Assembly (NCBI GenBank): GCA_964628035.1
Contig: CAZVPI010000001.1
Coordinates: forward strand, 372,001-436,000
Direction: 5' to 3'
Origin: UBA2199 sp964628035
GTDB lineage: Bacteria; Acidobacteriota; Aminicenantia; UBA2199
Length of the DNA: 64,000 bases
Part shown: piece after piece, positions 8,223 through 16,483 of the stretch
How the letters are laid out: the number at the start of each line of letters is the position of its first letter
Position numbering within the stretch: the stretch's first letter is position 1
Notes under the pieces: generated by a model
Told to the model about the DNA's origin: nothing
Databases searched by the model: none
The model's input: only the letters and a program-made list of their open reading frames with translations
Translations under genes and position numbers: made by a program

Positions 8223-9101
8223 ATGGCGCTCAAGGACCTGTTCCGCGGAAAATTCCCCTCCCGGCTGGCCGGAATCTTCGCTTCCGGCAAGGAGCGGCGG
8301 GAGATCCTGGCCGAGCTGGAGGAGCAGCTGATCCTGGCCGACATCGCCGTGCCGCTGGCCGAGCGCCTGACGTCGGCCGTCGACCGCAGGGCCCGCGGGG
8401 GCGACGGCCGCGGCGAGCTCGCCGGCCTGCTGCGCCGGGAACTGCTGGCCCTGTTCCCCGAGCCGCGCGTTCCCCTGGCCGGGCCCGGGCCGCAGGTGCT
8501 GCTCCTGGTCGGGGTCAACGGCAGCGGCAAAACCACCACGGCGGCCAAGCTGGCCGCCTGGTACAAGGCCCGCGGCCGCTCGGTGCTCCTGGCCGCCGCC
8601 GACACCTTCCGCGCCGCCGGCTCCACCCAGCTCTCCCTCTGGGGCGAGCGGCTGGGCGTGCCGGTCGTCGGCGGCGAACGCGGCGCCGACCCCGGCTCGG
8701 TCGTCTACAACGCCCTGCAGGCCTGGCAGAACCGCGGCCTCGACCTGCTGGTCATCGACACCGCCGGCCGCGTGCAGAGCAAGGAGAACCTGATGCGCGA
8801 GCTGGAGAAGCTGACGCGCATCGTCGCCAAGGCCGCCCCCGGGCAGCCCACCGAGACCTGGCTGGTGCTCGACGCCTCCACCGGGCAGAACGCCCTGGTG
8901 CAGGCCGAGAAGTTCCGCGAGTTCTCGGGGGTCAACGGCCTGTTCCTGGCCAAGCTCGACGGCACGGCCAAGGGCGGGGCGGTGGCCACCATCGCCTGGG
9001 GCATGAAGCTGCCCGTGTTCTTCGTCGGCGCAGGCGAGGGCGAGAGCGACCTCTGGGAGTTCTCGGCCGTCGAGTTCGTCGACTCGCTGCTGGAACCATG
9101 A
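8223..9101 (+). CDS. ftsY: Signal recognition particle receptor FtsY
   Basis: SRP GTPase that docks ribosome-nascent chain-SRP complexes at the membrane. The 292 residues correspond to the NG domain only, without the long acidic A domain of E. coli. Visible are G1 VGVNGSGKTTTAAKL, DTFRAAG, DTAGRVQSKENLMREL and TKLDGTAKGG-type blocks (here AKLDGTAKGGAV). The start is ATG 8223, set by the promoter. It overlaps ribD in ATGA, an unusual coupling of protein targeting with riboflavin synthesis. Confidence 0.95.
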   Translation: MALKDLFRGKFPSRLAGIFASGKERREILAELEEQLILADIAVPLAERLTSAVDRRARGGDGRGELAGLLRRELLALFPEPRVPLAGPGPQVLLLVGVNGSGKTTTAAKLAAWYKARGRSVLLAAADTFRAAGSTQLSLWGERLGVPVVGGERGADPGSVVYNALQAWQNRGLDLLVIDTAGRVQSKENLMRELEKLTRIVAKAAPGQPTETWLVLDASTGQNALVQAEKFREFSGVNGLFLAKLDGTAKGGAVATIAWGMKLPVFFVGAGEGESDLWEFSAVEFVDSLLEP

Positions 9102-10192
9102 GCCGCGACGCCGAGGACCGCCGCTTCATGGCCATGGCCCTGAACCTGGCCCGCCGCGGCCTGGGCCTGGCCGAGCCCAACCCCATGGTCGGCGCCGTGG
9201 CGGTGCGCGGCGGCCGCGTCCTGGCCGTCGGCTGGCACCGCGCCTGCGGCGGGCCGCACGCCGAGGCCATGGCTTTGGAGGGGCTGAAGGCCGCAGGCGC
9301 CACCCTGTACGTGACGCTGGAGCCCTGCGCCCACCACGGCAAGACGCCGCCCTGCGCCGATTTGATCGTCGCCAGCGGCGTCCGGCGGGTGGTGGCGGCC
9401 ATGGTCGACCCCAACCCGCTGGTCAACGGCGCCGGGCTGGCCAGGCTGCGCGCCGCCGGCGTCGAGACCCGCGTCGGCGTGCTGGCCGAGCGCTCCGCGC
9501 GCCTGAACCGCCACTATCTCAAGTTCATGGGCACGGGACGGCCCTGGGTCGCCGTGCGCGCCGGCGTCTCCCTCGACGGCAAGATGACCGACAAGGCGGG
9601 CCGCTCGCGCTGGGTCACCTCGCCCGAGCTGCGCCGCCTCTCCCACGAGCTGCGCGGCGAGTTCTCGGCCATCCTGGCCGGCCGCAACACCGTCCTGGCC
9701 GACGACCCGCGGCTGACCCTGCGCCATCCGGGCTGGGAGTGCAAGAAGCTGCTGCGCGTGGTGCTGGACGACGAGAACTCGCTGCCCGCCGGCCTGGCCG
9801 TATTCCGGGAACAGGAACGCTTCCCCCTGGCGCTCTTCAGCGCCGAGGCGGCCGCCGGGCGCGGCAAGAAGGCCGAGCGCCACTTCTTCGTCCCGCCCGG
9901 CCCGGGCGGGGTGAGCCTGCCCGCCGTCCTGGAGAAACTGGGGCGGATGGGCATCGCCTCGGTGCTGGTGGAGGGGGGCGGGCGGGTGATCGACTCCTTC
10001 GTCGGCCAGGGGCTGTTCGACGAGGCGGCCCTGTTCTACGCGGCGAAATTCCTGGGCGGCCGCGACTCGGTCCAGCCCTTCGCCTCAGGGGCCGCGGGCG
10101 TCGAGTGCGCGCCCGGGCTGGGCGAATGGAGCTGCCTGCGCCTGGAGAGCGGCTTTTTCGTCAGGGGGGTGCGCGCATGTTCACCGGCCTGA
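9098..10192 (+). CDS. ribD: Bifunctional riboflavin deaminase/reductase RibD
   Basis: It carries out two steps of riboflavin synthesis, deamination of the pyrimidinone and NADPH-dependent reduction. The 364 residues comprise an N-terminal CDA-fold deaminase (1-~145) with zinc ligands in GPHAEAMAL and PCAHHGKTPPC, and a C-terminal DHFR-like reductase starting near PWVAVRAGVSLDGKM. VLVEGGGRVI is the typical reductase motif. ATGA overlap with ftsY and a 16-base overlap with ribE indicate one operon. Confidence 0.96.
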   Translation: MSRDAEDRRFMAMALNLARRGLGLAEPNPMVGAVAVRGGRVLAVGWHRACGGPHAEAMALEGLKAAGATLYVTLEPCAHHGKTPPCADLIVASGVRRVVAAMVDPNPLVNGAGLARLRAAGVETRVGVLAERSARLNRHYLKFMGTGRPWVAVRAGVSLDGKMTDKAGRSRWVTSPELRRLSHELRGEFSAILAGRNTVLADDPRLTLRHPGWECKKLLRVVLDDENSLPAGLAVFREQERFPLALFSAEAAAGRGKKAERHFFVPPGPGGVSLPAVLEKLGRMGIASVLVEGGGRVIDSFVGQGLFDEAALFYAAKFLGGRDSVQPFASGAAGVECAPGLGEWSCLRLESGFFVRGVRACSPA

Positions 10193-10764
10193 TCGCGACA
10201 GTGGGCACCCTGGTGGCCCTGGAAAAGAAGGCGCCGCCGCGCCTGACCCTGCGCGCCGCGCTGGCCCGCCCCCTGAACGTGGGCGACTCGCTGGCGGTCA
10301 ACGGCGTCTGCCTGACCCTGGTCGAAAAGAGCGGCGACCGGCTCAGTTTCCAGCTGGCGGCGCCCACCCTGCGCCTCTCCAACCTGCAGGACCTGGCGCC
10401 CGGCTCGCCGCTGAACCTCGAACCGCCGCTGACCCTGAGCGATCCCCTGGGCGGGCACCTGGTCAGCGGCCACATCGACGGCACGGCGCGGCTGCGCTCG
10501 GCATCCCGCGGCGGCTCCGCCTCGCGCTGGACCTTCGCCTACCGCGAGCGCGTGTGGCGCAAGTTCCTCGTCGCCCGCGGCTCGGTGGCCCTCAACGGCG
10601 TCAGCCTGACCGTGGTGGACGCCGGCGCCGGCTGGTTCGCCGTCGAGCTTATCCCCCAGACCCTGAAGGCCACCAACCTCGGCCGCCTGCGACCTGGCGA
10701 GCGCGTCAACGTCGAGCTGGACATGCTGGCCAGGTACGCGGCGAATGCCTTGAATCGGAATTAG
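10177..10764 (+). CDS. ribE: Riboflavin synthase, alpha chain
   Basis: It dismutates two 6,7-dimethyl-8-ribityllumazine molecules into riboflavin. The 195 residues start with the diagnostic MFTGLI and contain two lumazine-binding repeats (LNVGDSLAVNGVCLTL and LVARGSVALNGVSLTV). GGHLVSGHIDGTA is conserved. The start inside the ribD end implies coupled translation. Lumazine synthase (ribH) is not in the window. Confidence 0.96.
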   Translation: MFTGLIATVGTLVALEKKAPPRLTLRAALARPLNVGDSLAVNGVCLTLVEKSGDRLSFQLAAPTLRLSNLQDLAPGSPLNLEPPLTLSDPLGGHLVSGHIDGTARLRSASRGGSASRWTFAYRERVWRKFLVARGSVALNGVSLTVVDAGAGWFAVELIPQTLKATNLGRLRPGERVNVELDMLARYAANALNRN

Positions 10765-10896
10765 TTCTTTTTTGCCGGGAAGGTAGTGCGTGCATGACCG
10801 TGCGATATGTCTTGGATTTCCCCACATTCACTTATCTTGGGTGAGATTTTGCCTTTTTATCCATAATATTAGTTCCGGAGGCTCAAGGATGTGCTC

Positions 10897-11565
10897 ATGG
10901 GGAAAAAGACGATTCTTGCTTTTACGCTGGCCGTGATCCTGTTGCCCGCGTGTGCGATCTGCATGCCTGGGGTTGAGGCGGTCGATCAGGTCAAGGGGAT
11001 GGGGGAAAAGACTCCTCCCATCATCCGTCCCTTGATCACGCAGGTGCGCCAATCTTTCGGTGGGACTCCCAATACCGAAGTGGATATCATAGGGATCAAT
11101 TTCGGCGATAGCCAGGGGGGCAAGCGGGTGTATTTCGATTCGTTCGCCAGCTCGACCACCTTAATGTGGTCGCCGACCTTCATCACCGTTGTCGTTCCCG
11201 CCGGCTTGACGCACGGCTGCGAACATGTCGTTTCAATCCGGAGCGACGGGCTCAGGATATCGAACGAGTTCAAATTCATGCTGCTGCGGGTGCTGGAGGG
11301 GACCGACCCCGCGGAAGGCGCGGCCGGCCAGACCGTCACCCTGTACGGGTTCCACCTGGGCACGAAACAAGGTGGAAGGCGGCTGATGATGGGTTCTACC
11401 CAGGTGTGTACAATTGCTTCCTGGGCCAACGGGCAGATCGTATTCAAGGTCCCCGCCACCATCAGGCCGGGGACCTATGAACTGTATCTCATGGAGGGTG
11501 CGAAAATCGTTTCCAACAAAAACAATTTCAGGGTCATCAAACCCTTTCTGTCTCCGAGGGCATAG
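10897..11565 (+). CDS. Secreted protein with two IPT/TIG-like domains
   Basis: A 222-residue protein of unknown role. MGKKTILAFTLAVILLPACA followed by ICMPGVEA is an export signal, with a Cys after LLPA that only loosely fits a lipobox. Two immunoglobulin-like IPT/TIG repeats follow: one around PLITQVRQSFGGTPNTEVDI-IGINFGD, the second around GTDPAEGAAGQTVTLYGFHLG. ATG 10897 has AAGGA upstream, while GTG 10891 with CGGAGG is an alternative. Base composition is lower in GC than the flanking rib genes. Confidence 0.65.
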   Translation: MGKKTILAFTLAVILLPACAICMPGVEAVDQVKGMGEKTPPIIRPLITQVRQSFGGTPNTEVDIIGINFGDSQGGKRVYFDSFASSTTLMWSPTFITVVVPAGLTHGCEHVVSIRSDGLRISNEFKFMLLRVLEGTDPAEGAAGQTVTLYGFHLGTKQGGRRLMMGSTQVCTIASWANGQIVFKVPATIRPGTYELYLMEGAKIVSNKNNFRVIKPFLSPRA

Positions 11566-11888
11566 GGACGGATTATGATTCCATGATGTTGGCAAGCGCC
11601 TCTTTTTCGCTTCCCAATTCAAATGGGAAAGCGACAGGTCGTGCAGCTCGCTGAATGGCTCCATCCCGATATTGGCCTGAGGTTAGGGTCTGCCAAATCG
11701 CGCAGCCTTACCAAATAGTTCCCCCCCCGCAGCCTTTTCGCGTCGATCGTACCCGTTTTGATTGCATCCATCTGCGCCCCGAATGTCCGGGCGAATTCCC
11801 GGCTGACTTTTTCCACCGGGTCGAAATCATGATCATCCCGGCGCCTCTTTTTGACGGCTTCCGGCCTATGTCGGCGATCCACATTCCC
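11566..11888. other. Intergenic region with a doubtful decayed reading frame
   Basis: There is no supported gene. On the minus strand 11619-11939 reads without stops and has a soluble-looking central part (EKVSREFARTFGAQMDAIK), which may be a remnant. No FMN riboswitch consensus is visible ahead of ribBA. Confidence 0.35.
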
Positions 11889-11917
11889 TTGTTTTCCCCC
11901 AGGGATTGCCTTATAAT
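11889..11917 (+). promoter_or_regulatory. ribBA promoter
   Basis: TTGTTT (11889-11894), a 17-base spacer and TATAAT (11912-11917) give a leader of about 18 bases before ATG 11942, with no strong Shine-Dalgarno sequence. Confidence 0.7.
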
Positions 11918-11941
11918 GAAAAACAAGGCAGGACCCCACAC

Positions 11942-13144
11942 ATGACCATCACCGTCCCGGAAGCCCTGGAAGCCCTGAAAGCGGGCAGGATGATCATCAT
12001 CGTCGACGACGAGCACCGCGAGAACGAGGGCGACCTGATGGTGGCCGCCGAGAAGGCCACACCCGAGTGCGTCAACTTCATGGCCAGGGAGGCGCGCGGC
12101 CTGATCTGCGTCTCGCTGACCGAGAAGCGCAGCGACGAGCTGGCCCTGCCGCTGATGGTCCACGACAACACCTCCCATTTCCAGACCCCCTTCACCGTCT
12201 CGGTCGACGCCAAGCGCAACACCACCACCGGCATCTCGGCCTTCGACCGCGCCGAGACCATCCACTGCCTCATCGACCCGGCCTCCCGCCCCGACGACCT
12301 GTCGCGGCCCGGCCACATCTTCCCCCTGCGCGCCCGCGACGGCGGCGTGCTGGTGCGCACCGGCCAGACCGAGGCCTCGGTCGACCTGGCGCGCATGGCC
12401 GGCCTCACCCCCGCCGGCGTCATCTGCGAGATCATGAAAGAGGACGGCACCATGGCGCGCATGCCCGACCTGGAGGTCTTCTCGGCGCGCCACGGCATCC
12501 CCATCCTCACCATCGAGGAGATCATCAAGTACCGCGTGCAGACCGACTCGCTGGTCGAGCTGGTGGCCGAGTCGCGGCTGCCGACGCGCTGGGGCGGCTT
12601 CACCATCAAGGCCTACGTCGACCGCCTGCAGCAGGAGACGCACATCGCCCTGACCCAGGGCGACCTGGGCGGCGAGGAGCCGGCGCTGGTCCGCGTCCAT
12701 TCGCAGTGCCTGACCGGCGACACCTTCGGCTCGCTGCGCTGCGACTGCGGCTCGCAGCTCGAGGCGGCCATGAAGATGATCAGCCGCCAGGGGCGCGGCG
12801 TCCTCCTCTACCTGATCAACCAGGAGGGGCGCGGCATCGGCCTGGTCAACAAGATCAAGGCCTACCGGCTGCAGGAGGAGGGGCTGGACACGGTGCAGGC
12901 CAACGTCGAGCTGGGCTTCCAGCCCGACCAGCGCGACTACGGCATCGGCGCCCAGATCCTGCGCCACCTGGGGCTGAAGAAGCTGCGCCTGATCACCAAC
13001 AACCCGGCCAAGTACATCGCCCTGGCCGGCTACGGGCTGGAGATCGTCGAGCGCGTGCCGCTGGAGATCGAGCCGGGCAAGGAGAACCTGGGCTACATGC
13101 AGACGAAGAAGGAGAAGATGGGCCATCTTCTCGACAACCTGTAG
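11942..13144 (+). CDS. ribBA: DHBP synthase / GTP cyclohydrolase II RibBA
   Basis: It provides both precursors of riboflavin: 3,4-dihydroxybutanone phosphate from ribulose 5-phosphate (N-terminal ~200 residues, with DDEHRENEGDL and RPGHIFPLRA) and the pyrimidinone from GTP (C-terminal half, with the zinc-binding CLTGDTFGSLRCDCGSQL and YLINQEGRGIGL). The 400-residue length is normal. The ATG is set by the promoter and by similarity. It completes ribD and ribE, encoded a few kb away. Confidence 0.96.
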   Translation: MTITVPEALEALKAGRMIIIVDDEHRENEGDLMVAAEKATPECVNFMAREARGLICVSLTEKRSDELALPLMVHDNTSHFQTPFTVSVDAKRNTTTGISAFDRAETIHCLIDPASRPDDLSRPGHIFPLRARDGGVLVRTGQTEASVDLARMAGLTPAGVICEIMKEDGTMARMPDLEVFSARHGIPILTIEEIIKYRVQTDSLVELVAESRLPTRWGGFTIKAYVDRLQQETHIALTQGDLGGEEPALVRVHSQCLTGDTFGSLRCDCGSQLEAAMKMISRQGRGVLLYLINQEGRGIGLVNKIKAYRLQEEGLDTVQANVELGFQPDQRDYGIGAQILRHLGLKKLRLITNNPAKYIALAGYGLEIVERVPLEIEPGKENLGYMQTKKEKMGHLLDNL

Positions 13145-13150
13145 GGCCTC

Positions 13151-13879
13151 GTGCTCGAGGAGTTCCTCAAGCTCTCCCCGGCCGGGCAGGTGCGCTACCT
13201 GAAGGGCGAGGAGTTCGCCGCCCTGGAGCGGGGGAAACGGGTCGAGTTCCTCAAGGCGCTCGCCCTCAGCGAGCGCTGCCCCTCCAAGTGCCTGGCCAGC
13301 GCATTGAGGCTCCTGCGCGAGCTGCGCTTCCGCGACCGCGCCTTCTACCGCCGCTTCCTGGAGCACCCCGACAGCTCGGTGGTCATGGCCTGCAAGAAGG
13401 CCCTGGCCGACCGCGGCCCCGACCTGGGCTTCGTGCCCATGCGCGAAATGGTCAAGCGCCGCGCCAACGAGCAGAAGCTGCAGACGGTCAAGCTGATCGT
13501 CAGCGAGGCGGGCCAGGCCGGCGAGGACCTGCTGTTTTCCTTCCTGGCCGAGGACAACCTGCGCGTGCGCGAGGTGGTGGTGCGCGAGCTTTCCGGCCGC
13601 GCCCAGCTCGACGAGGAGAAGCTGCTGGCGCAGCTGCCGCACGCCGTCTGGTACACGCGGGCGGCCATCGTCGAGGTGCTGGGCAACCGCCGCAGCCGCC
13701 TGCTGCTGGCCAAGGCCAACGAGCTCGTTTCCGATGCCAACGTCGAGGTGCGGCTGCAGCTGCTGCGCGCCCTGGCCAAGATGGAGCGCGGCCACGTGAA
13801 GGACCTGCTGCTGCGGCTGACCCACGACCCGCACGTGCGCGTCAGCCGCGAGGCCAGGGAGATGTACGGGAAGATCTAG
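13151..13879 (+). CDS. HEAT-repeat-like helical protein
   Basis: A 242-residue, mostly alpha-helical protein with HEAT-like repeats (for example MACKKALADRG, DNLRVREVVVREL and DANVEVRLQLLRALAKM). It has no signal peptide or enzymatic motif and could be a scaffold. Start is GTG 13151, six bases after the ribBA stop, so it is likely in the same transcript. Function not recognised. Confidence 0.65.
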   Translation: MLEEFLKLSPAGQVRYLKGEEFAALERGKRVEFLKALALSERCPSKCLASALRLLRELRFRDRAFYRRFLEHPDSSVVMACKKALADRGPDLGFVPMREMVKRRANEQKLQTVKLIVSEAGQAGEDLLFSFLAEDNLRVREVVVRELSGRAQLDEEKLLAQLPHAVWYTRAAIVEVLGNRRSRLLLAKANELVSDANVEVRLQLLRALAKMERGHVKDLLLRLTHDPHVRVSREAREMYGKI

Positions 13880-13903
13880 GCCGGCCGCGGCCGTCGCCGC
13901 GCC

Positions 13904-15112
13904 TCAGGAACCGATGCGGTAGAACTTCTTCTTTCCCACCTTCAGGCGGTAGGAACGCCCCTTCTTCAGCACCAGGGTGATTTCAACCGGGCGCTCGTCG
14001 TCCAGGTAGATGCCGCCCTGGGCGTGGACGCGCTTGACCTCGCCCTTGGAGGCCAGCACGCCGTGGCGCACCAGGAAGTCGGCCAGCGCCTCGTCGGCCT
14101 CCAGGGCCAGCAGCGGCGCGTCCTCCGGGGCCTCGCGCTTGCGGAAGATCTTGATGAACTCGGCCTCGGCCGCGTCGGCCGCCTGCGGCGAGTGGAAGTC
14201 GGAGATGATCGACTTGGCCAGGGCGATCTTGGCCTCCATGGGGTTGCGCCGGCCGGCGGCGGTCTCCTGGCGCAGCCGCGCCACCTCGCGCGCGGGCAGG
14301 TCGGTCAGCAGCTCGTAGTAACGGAACATCAGCCCGTCGCTGACCGACATCACCTTGCCGAACATCGCGCCGGGGGCCTCGTGGATGCCTACGTAGTTGC
14401 CCAGGCTCTTGCTCATCTTCTGCACGCCGTCGAGCCCCTCGAGCAGCGGCATGGTCAGGATCACCTGCGGCTCCTGGCCGTAGGAGCGCTGCAGCTCGCG
14501 GCCCACCAGCAGGTTGAACTTCTGGTCGCTGCCGCCCAGCTCGACGTCGGCGCGCAGGGCCACCGAGTCGTAGCCCTGCATGAGCGGGTAGAGCAGCTCG
14601 TGCACCGAGATGGGCTCTCCGTTCCTGTAGCGCTTGGCGAAGTCGTCGCGCTCCAGGATGCGCGCCACCGTGTAGGAGGCGGCCAGCTTGATGATCTCCA
14701 CCGGCGACAGCGCCCCCAGCCAGCGCGAGTTGAAGTCGATGACCGTCTTGTGCGGGTCGAGCAGCTTGAAGATCTGCTCCTTGTAGGTCTCGGCGTTGGC
14801 GGCGATCTCCTGCGGCGTGAGCGCCGGCCGCGTCTTGTTGCGGCCGCTGGGGTCGCCGATCAGGCCGGTGAAGTCGCCGATGAGAAAGACCACCGTATGG
14901 CCCAGCTCCTGGAAGTGCCGCATCTTGCGGATGAGCACCGTGTGGCCCAGGTGCAGGTCGGGGGCGGTGGGGTCGAAGCCGGCCTTGACCAGGAGCGGCC
15001 TGTTCTCCTTCCGCGAGCGGGCCAGCTTGCGCTCCAGGTCCTCCTCGCTGATGATCTCCAGCGCCCCCTTGCGCAGCAGGTCGAGCTGTTCGGCGACGGC
15101 GGCGAAGGCCAT
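13904..15112 (-). CDS. tyrS: Tyrosyl-tRNA synthetase
   Basis: Class I synthetase charging tRNA-Tyr. Of 402 residues, HLGH (in PDLHLGHTV) and KMSKS (in GVQKMSKSLGNYVG) are intact, and the C-terminus carries an S4-like RNA-binding domain (SKGEVKRVHAQGGIYLDD). The layout GDFTGLIGDPSGRNKTRPAL resembles the TyrZ subgroup. It begins one base after korC, so the synthetase appears to be the last gene of the kor operon. Confidence 0.96.
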   Translation of the reverse strand: MAFAAVAEQLDLLRKGALEIISEEDLERKLARSRKENRPLLVKAGFDPTAPDLHLGHTVLIRKMRHFQELGHTVVFLIGDFTGLIGDPSGRNKTRPALTPQEIAANAETYKEQIFKLLDPHKTVIDFNSRWLGALSPVEIIKLAASYTVARILERDDFAKRYRNGEPISVHELLYPLMQGYDSVALRADVELGGSDQKFNLLVGRELQRSYGQEPQVILTMPLLEGLDGVQKMSKSLGNYVGIHEAPGAMFGKVMSVSDGLMFRYYELLTDLPAREVARLRQETAAGRRNPMEAKIALAKSIISDFHSPQAADAAEAEFIKIFRKREAPEDAPLLALEADEALADFLVRHGVLASKGEVKRVHAQGGIYLDDERPVEITLVLKKGRSYRLKVGKKKFYRIGS

Positions 15113-15113
15113 C

Positions 15114-15650
15114 CTACTTGATCAGGTTCATCCCGACCTCGATGGCTTTCATGTTCATCTCCACCGCGCCCTTGGGCGCCCAATGCCGGATGTGCTCCAC
15201 CATGTGGTCGTAGGCGATGATGTTCGTGAGCTTCTGGGTGACGGCCAGGCTGACCACCGAGGTCAGCACCACGTTGCCGGCGCCGACCTTGGTCTCGTTG
15301 ATGATCGGCACCTGGTAGACGCTCCAGTGGCGCGTGTCGCCGAGCTCGCGCACCAGGTGCGAGTCGACCACGACGATGGCGTTGTCCTTCAGCCGCTCCT
15401 TGTAGATGTCGTAGGGGCGCTGGTCGGTGCAGAGGAAGAAGTCGATGGCCGTGGCGTGCGGGAAGTCGATCTTCTCGTCGGAGATGAGGACGTCGACCTT
15501 GGTCGGGCCGCCGCGCACGGCGGCGGTGTAGGTCGGGCTTTCGATGGCGAACTTGTTCTCCATCTCCACGGCGATGTCCACCAGCAGGGCGCCGGCGGTG
15601 ATGATGCCCTGGCCGCCCACGGCGCCGTAACGGATCTCGTACTGGTTCAT
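15114..15650 (-). CDS. korC: 2-oxoacid:ferredoxin oxidoreductase, gamma subunit
   Basis: Gamma chain of a ferredoxin-dependent oxidative decarboxylase of 2-oxoacids, probably 2-oxoglutarate. The 178 residues begin YEIRYGAVGGQGIITAGALL, with the glycine-rich motif of the family, and SPTYTAAVRGGPTKVDVLIS fits KorC. The ATG overlaps the korB stop by ATGA, so the four subunits should be made stoichiometrically. Confidence 0.92.
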   Translation of the reverse strand: MNQYEIRYGAVGGQGIITAGALLVDIAVEMENKFAIESPTYTAAVRGGPTKVDVLISDEKIDFPHATAIDFFLCTDQRPYDIYKERLKDNAIVVVDSHLVRELGDTRHWSVYQVPIINETKVGAGNVVLTSVVSLAVTQKLTNIIAYDHMVEHIRHWAPKGAVEMNMKAIEVGMNLIK

Positions 15651-16483
15651 TGGGCCCCCCTGGCGTCCGTTCCCTGGGCGACGGGCACGATGTGGTTGTA
15701 GTAGAGGTCGGTGTACTCCAGGCGCTCGGTGTTCTCCACGAAGACCCCCAGCGGGTATTTGGGCGCCTGCTCCTCGGGGGTGAGCTTCTCGAAGTCGGCC
15801 ATGTTCATGGTGATGTCCTTGATGTACTTGGTCATCACCAGCGGGCTCTTCATCTTGTTGCGCCGGCCCAGGTTGACGTGGCAGTTGCTCATCACCTCCA
15901 CCACCGAGAAGCCCTTGTGCTGGAAGGAGCGCTTGATCACCTGCTTCAGCTGCATCAGGCGGTTGACCGTCTCGCGGGCCACGAAGGAGGCCTCGGCGGC
16001 GGTCAGCAGCTTGCGCACGTTGAAGTGCGGCTCGATGTTGCCGTAGGGGGTGGTCTCGGTGAAGAACTTGGGCGGCGTCAGCGGCGACACCTGGCCGCCG
16101 GTCATGCCGTAGATGCCGTTGTTGATCAGGATCATCTTGACGCCGATGTTGCGCCGGGCGGCGTGGATCAGGTGGTTGCCGCCGATGGCCGTGGCGTCGC
16201 CGTCGCCGGAGATGACCACCACCAGCTTCTCGGGCCGGGCCAGCTTGATGCCGGTGGCGAAGGTCAGGGCGCGGCCGTGGGTGGTGTGCAGGGTGTTGGT
16301 GTTGAAGTAGGTGGGCATGCGCCCCGAGCAGCCGATGCCGGCCACCACCACGATGTCGTCGGGGTCGAGGTTCAGCTCGGCGAAGGCCATGGCGATCGAC
16401 TTGAGGATGACGCCGTCGCCGCAGCCCGGGCACCAGGGGGTGGGGAAGGTGCGGTAGCGGATGTACTTTTCGTAGTCTCTCAT
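15647..16483 (-). CDS. korB: 2-oxoacid:ferredoxin oxidoreductase, beta subunit (TPP-binding)
   Basis: TPP-binding chain of the complex, 278 residues. WCPGCGDGV and GIGCSGRMP provide the conserved cysteines and active-site region, and SGDGDATAIGGNHLIHAAR with NNGIYGMTGGQVSPLTP is the TPP/Mg motif. Such KorAB enzymes make succinyl-CoA and reduced ferredoxin from 2-oxoglutarate, or run in reverse. Start overlaps the korA stop. Confidence 0.93.
   Translation of the reverse strand: MRDYEKYIRYRTFPTPWCPGCGDGVILKSIAMAFAELNLDPDDIVVVAGIGCSGRMPTYFNTNTLHTTHGRALTFATGIKLARPEKLVVVISGDGDATAIGGNHLIHAARRNIGVKMILINNGIYGMTGGQVSPLTPPKFFTETTPYGNIEPHFNVRKLLTAAEASFVARETVNRLMQLKQVIKRSFQHKGFSVVEVMSNCHVNLGRRNKMKSPLVMTKYIKDITMNMADFEKLTPEEQAPKYPLGVFVENTERLEYTDLYYNHIVPVAQGTDARGAQ

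Noticed and set aside
11566..11941. FMN riboswitch ahead of ribBA
   Set aside because: None of the conserved RFN-element blocks can be found, and the promoter leaves a leader of only about 18 bases.
11708..13834. Minus-strand open frame of 708 codons opposite ribBA and the HEAT-repeat gene
   Set aside because: It is rich in Ala, Leu, Gln, His and Asp in the way expected of the antisense of a GC-rich gene, and ribBA on the other strand has complete family motifs.
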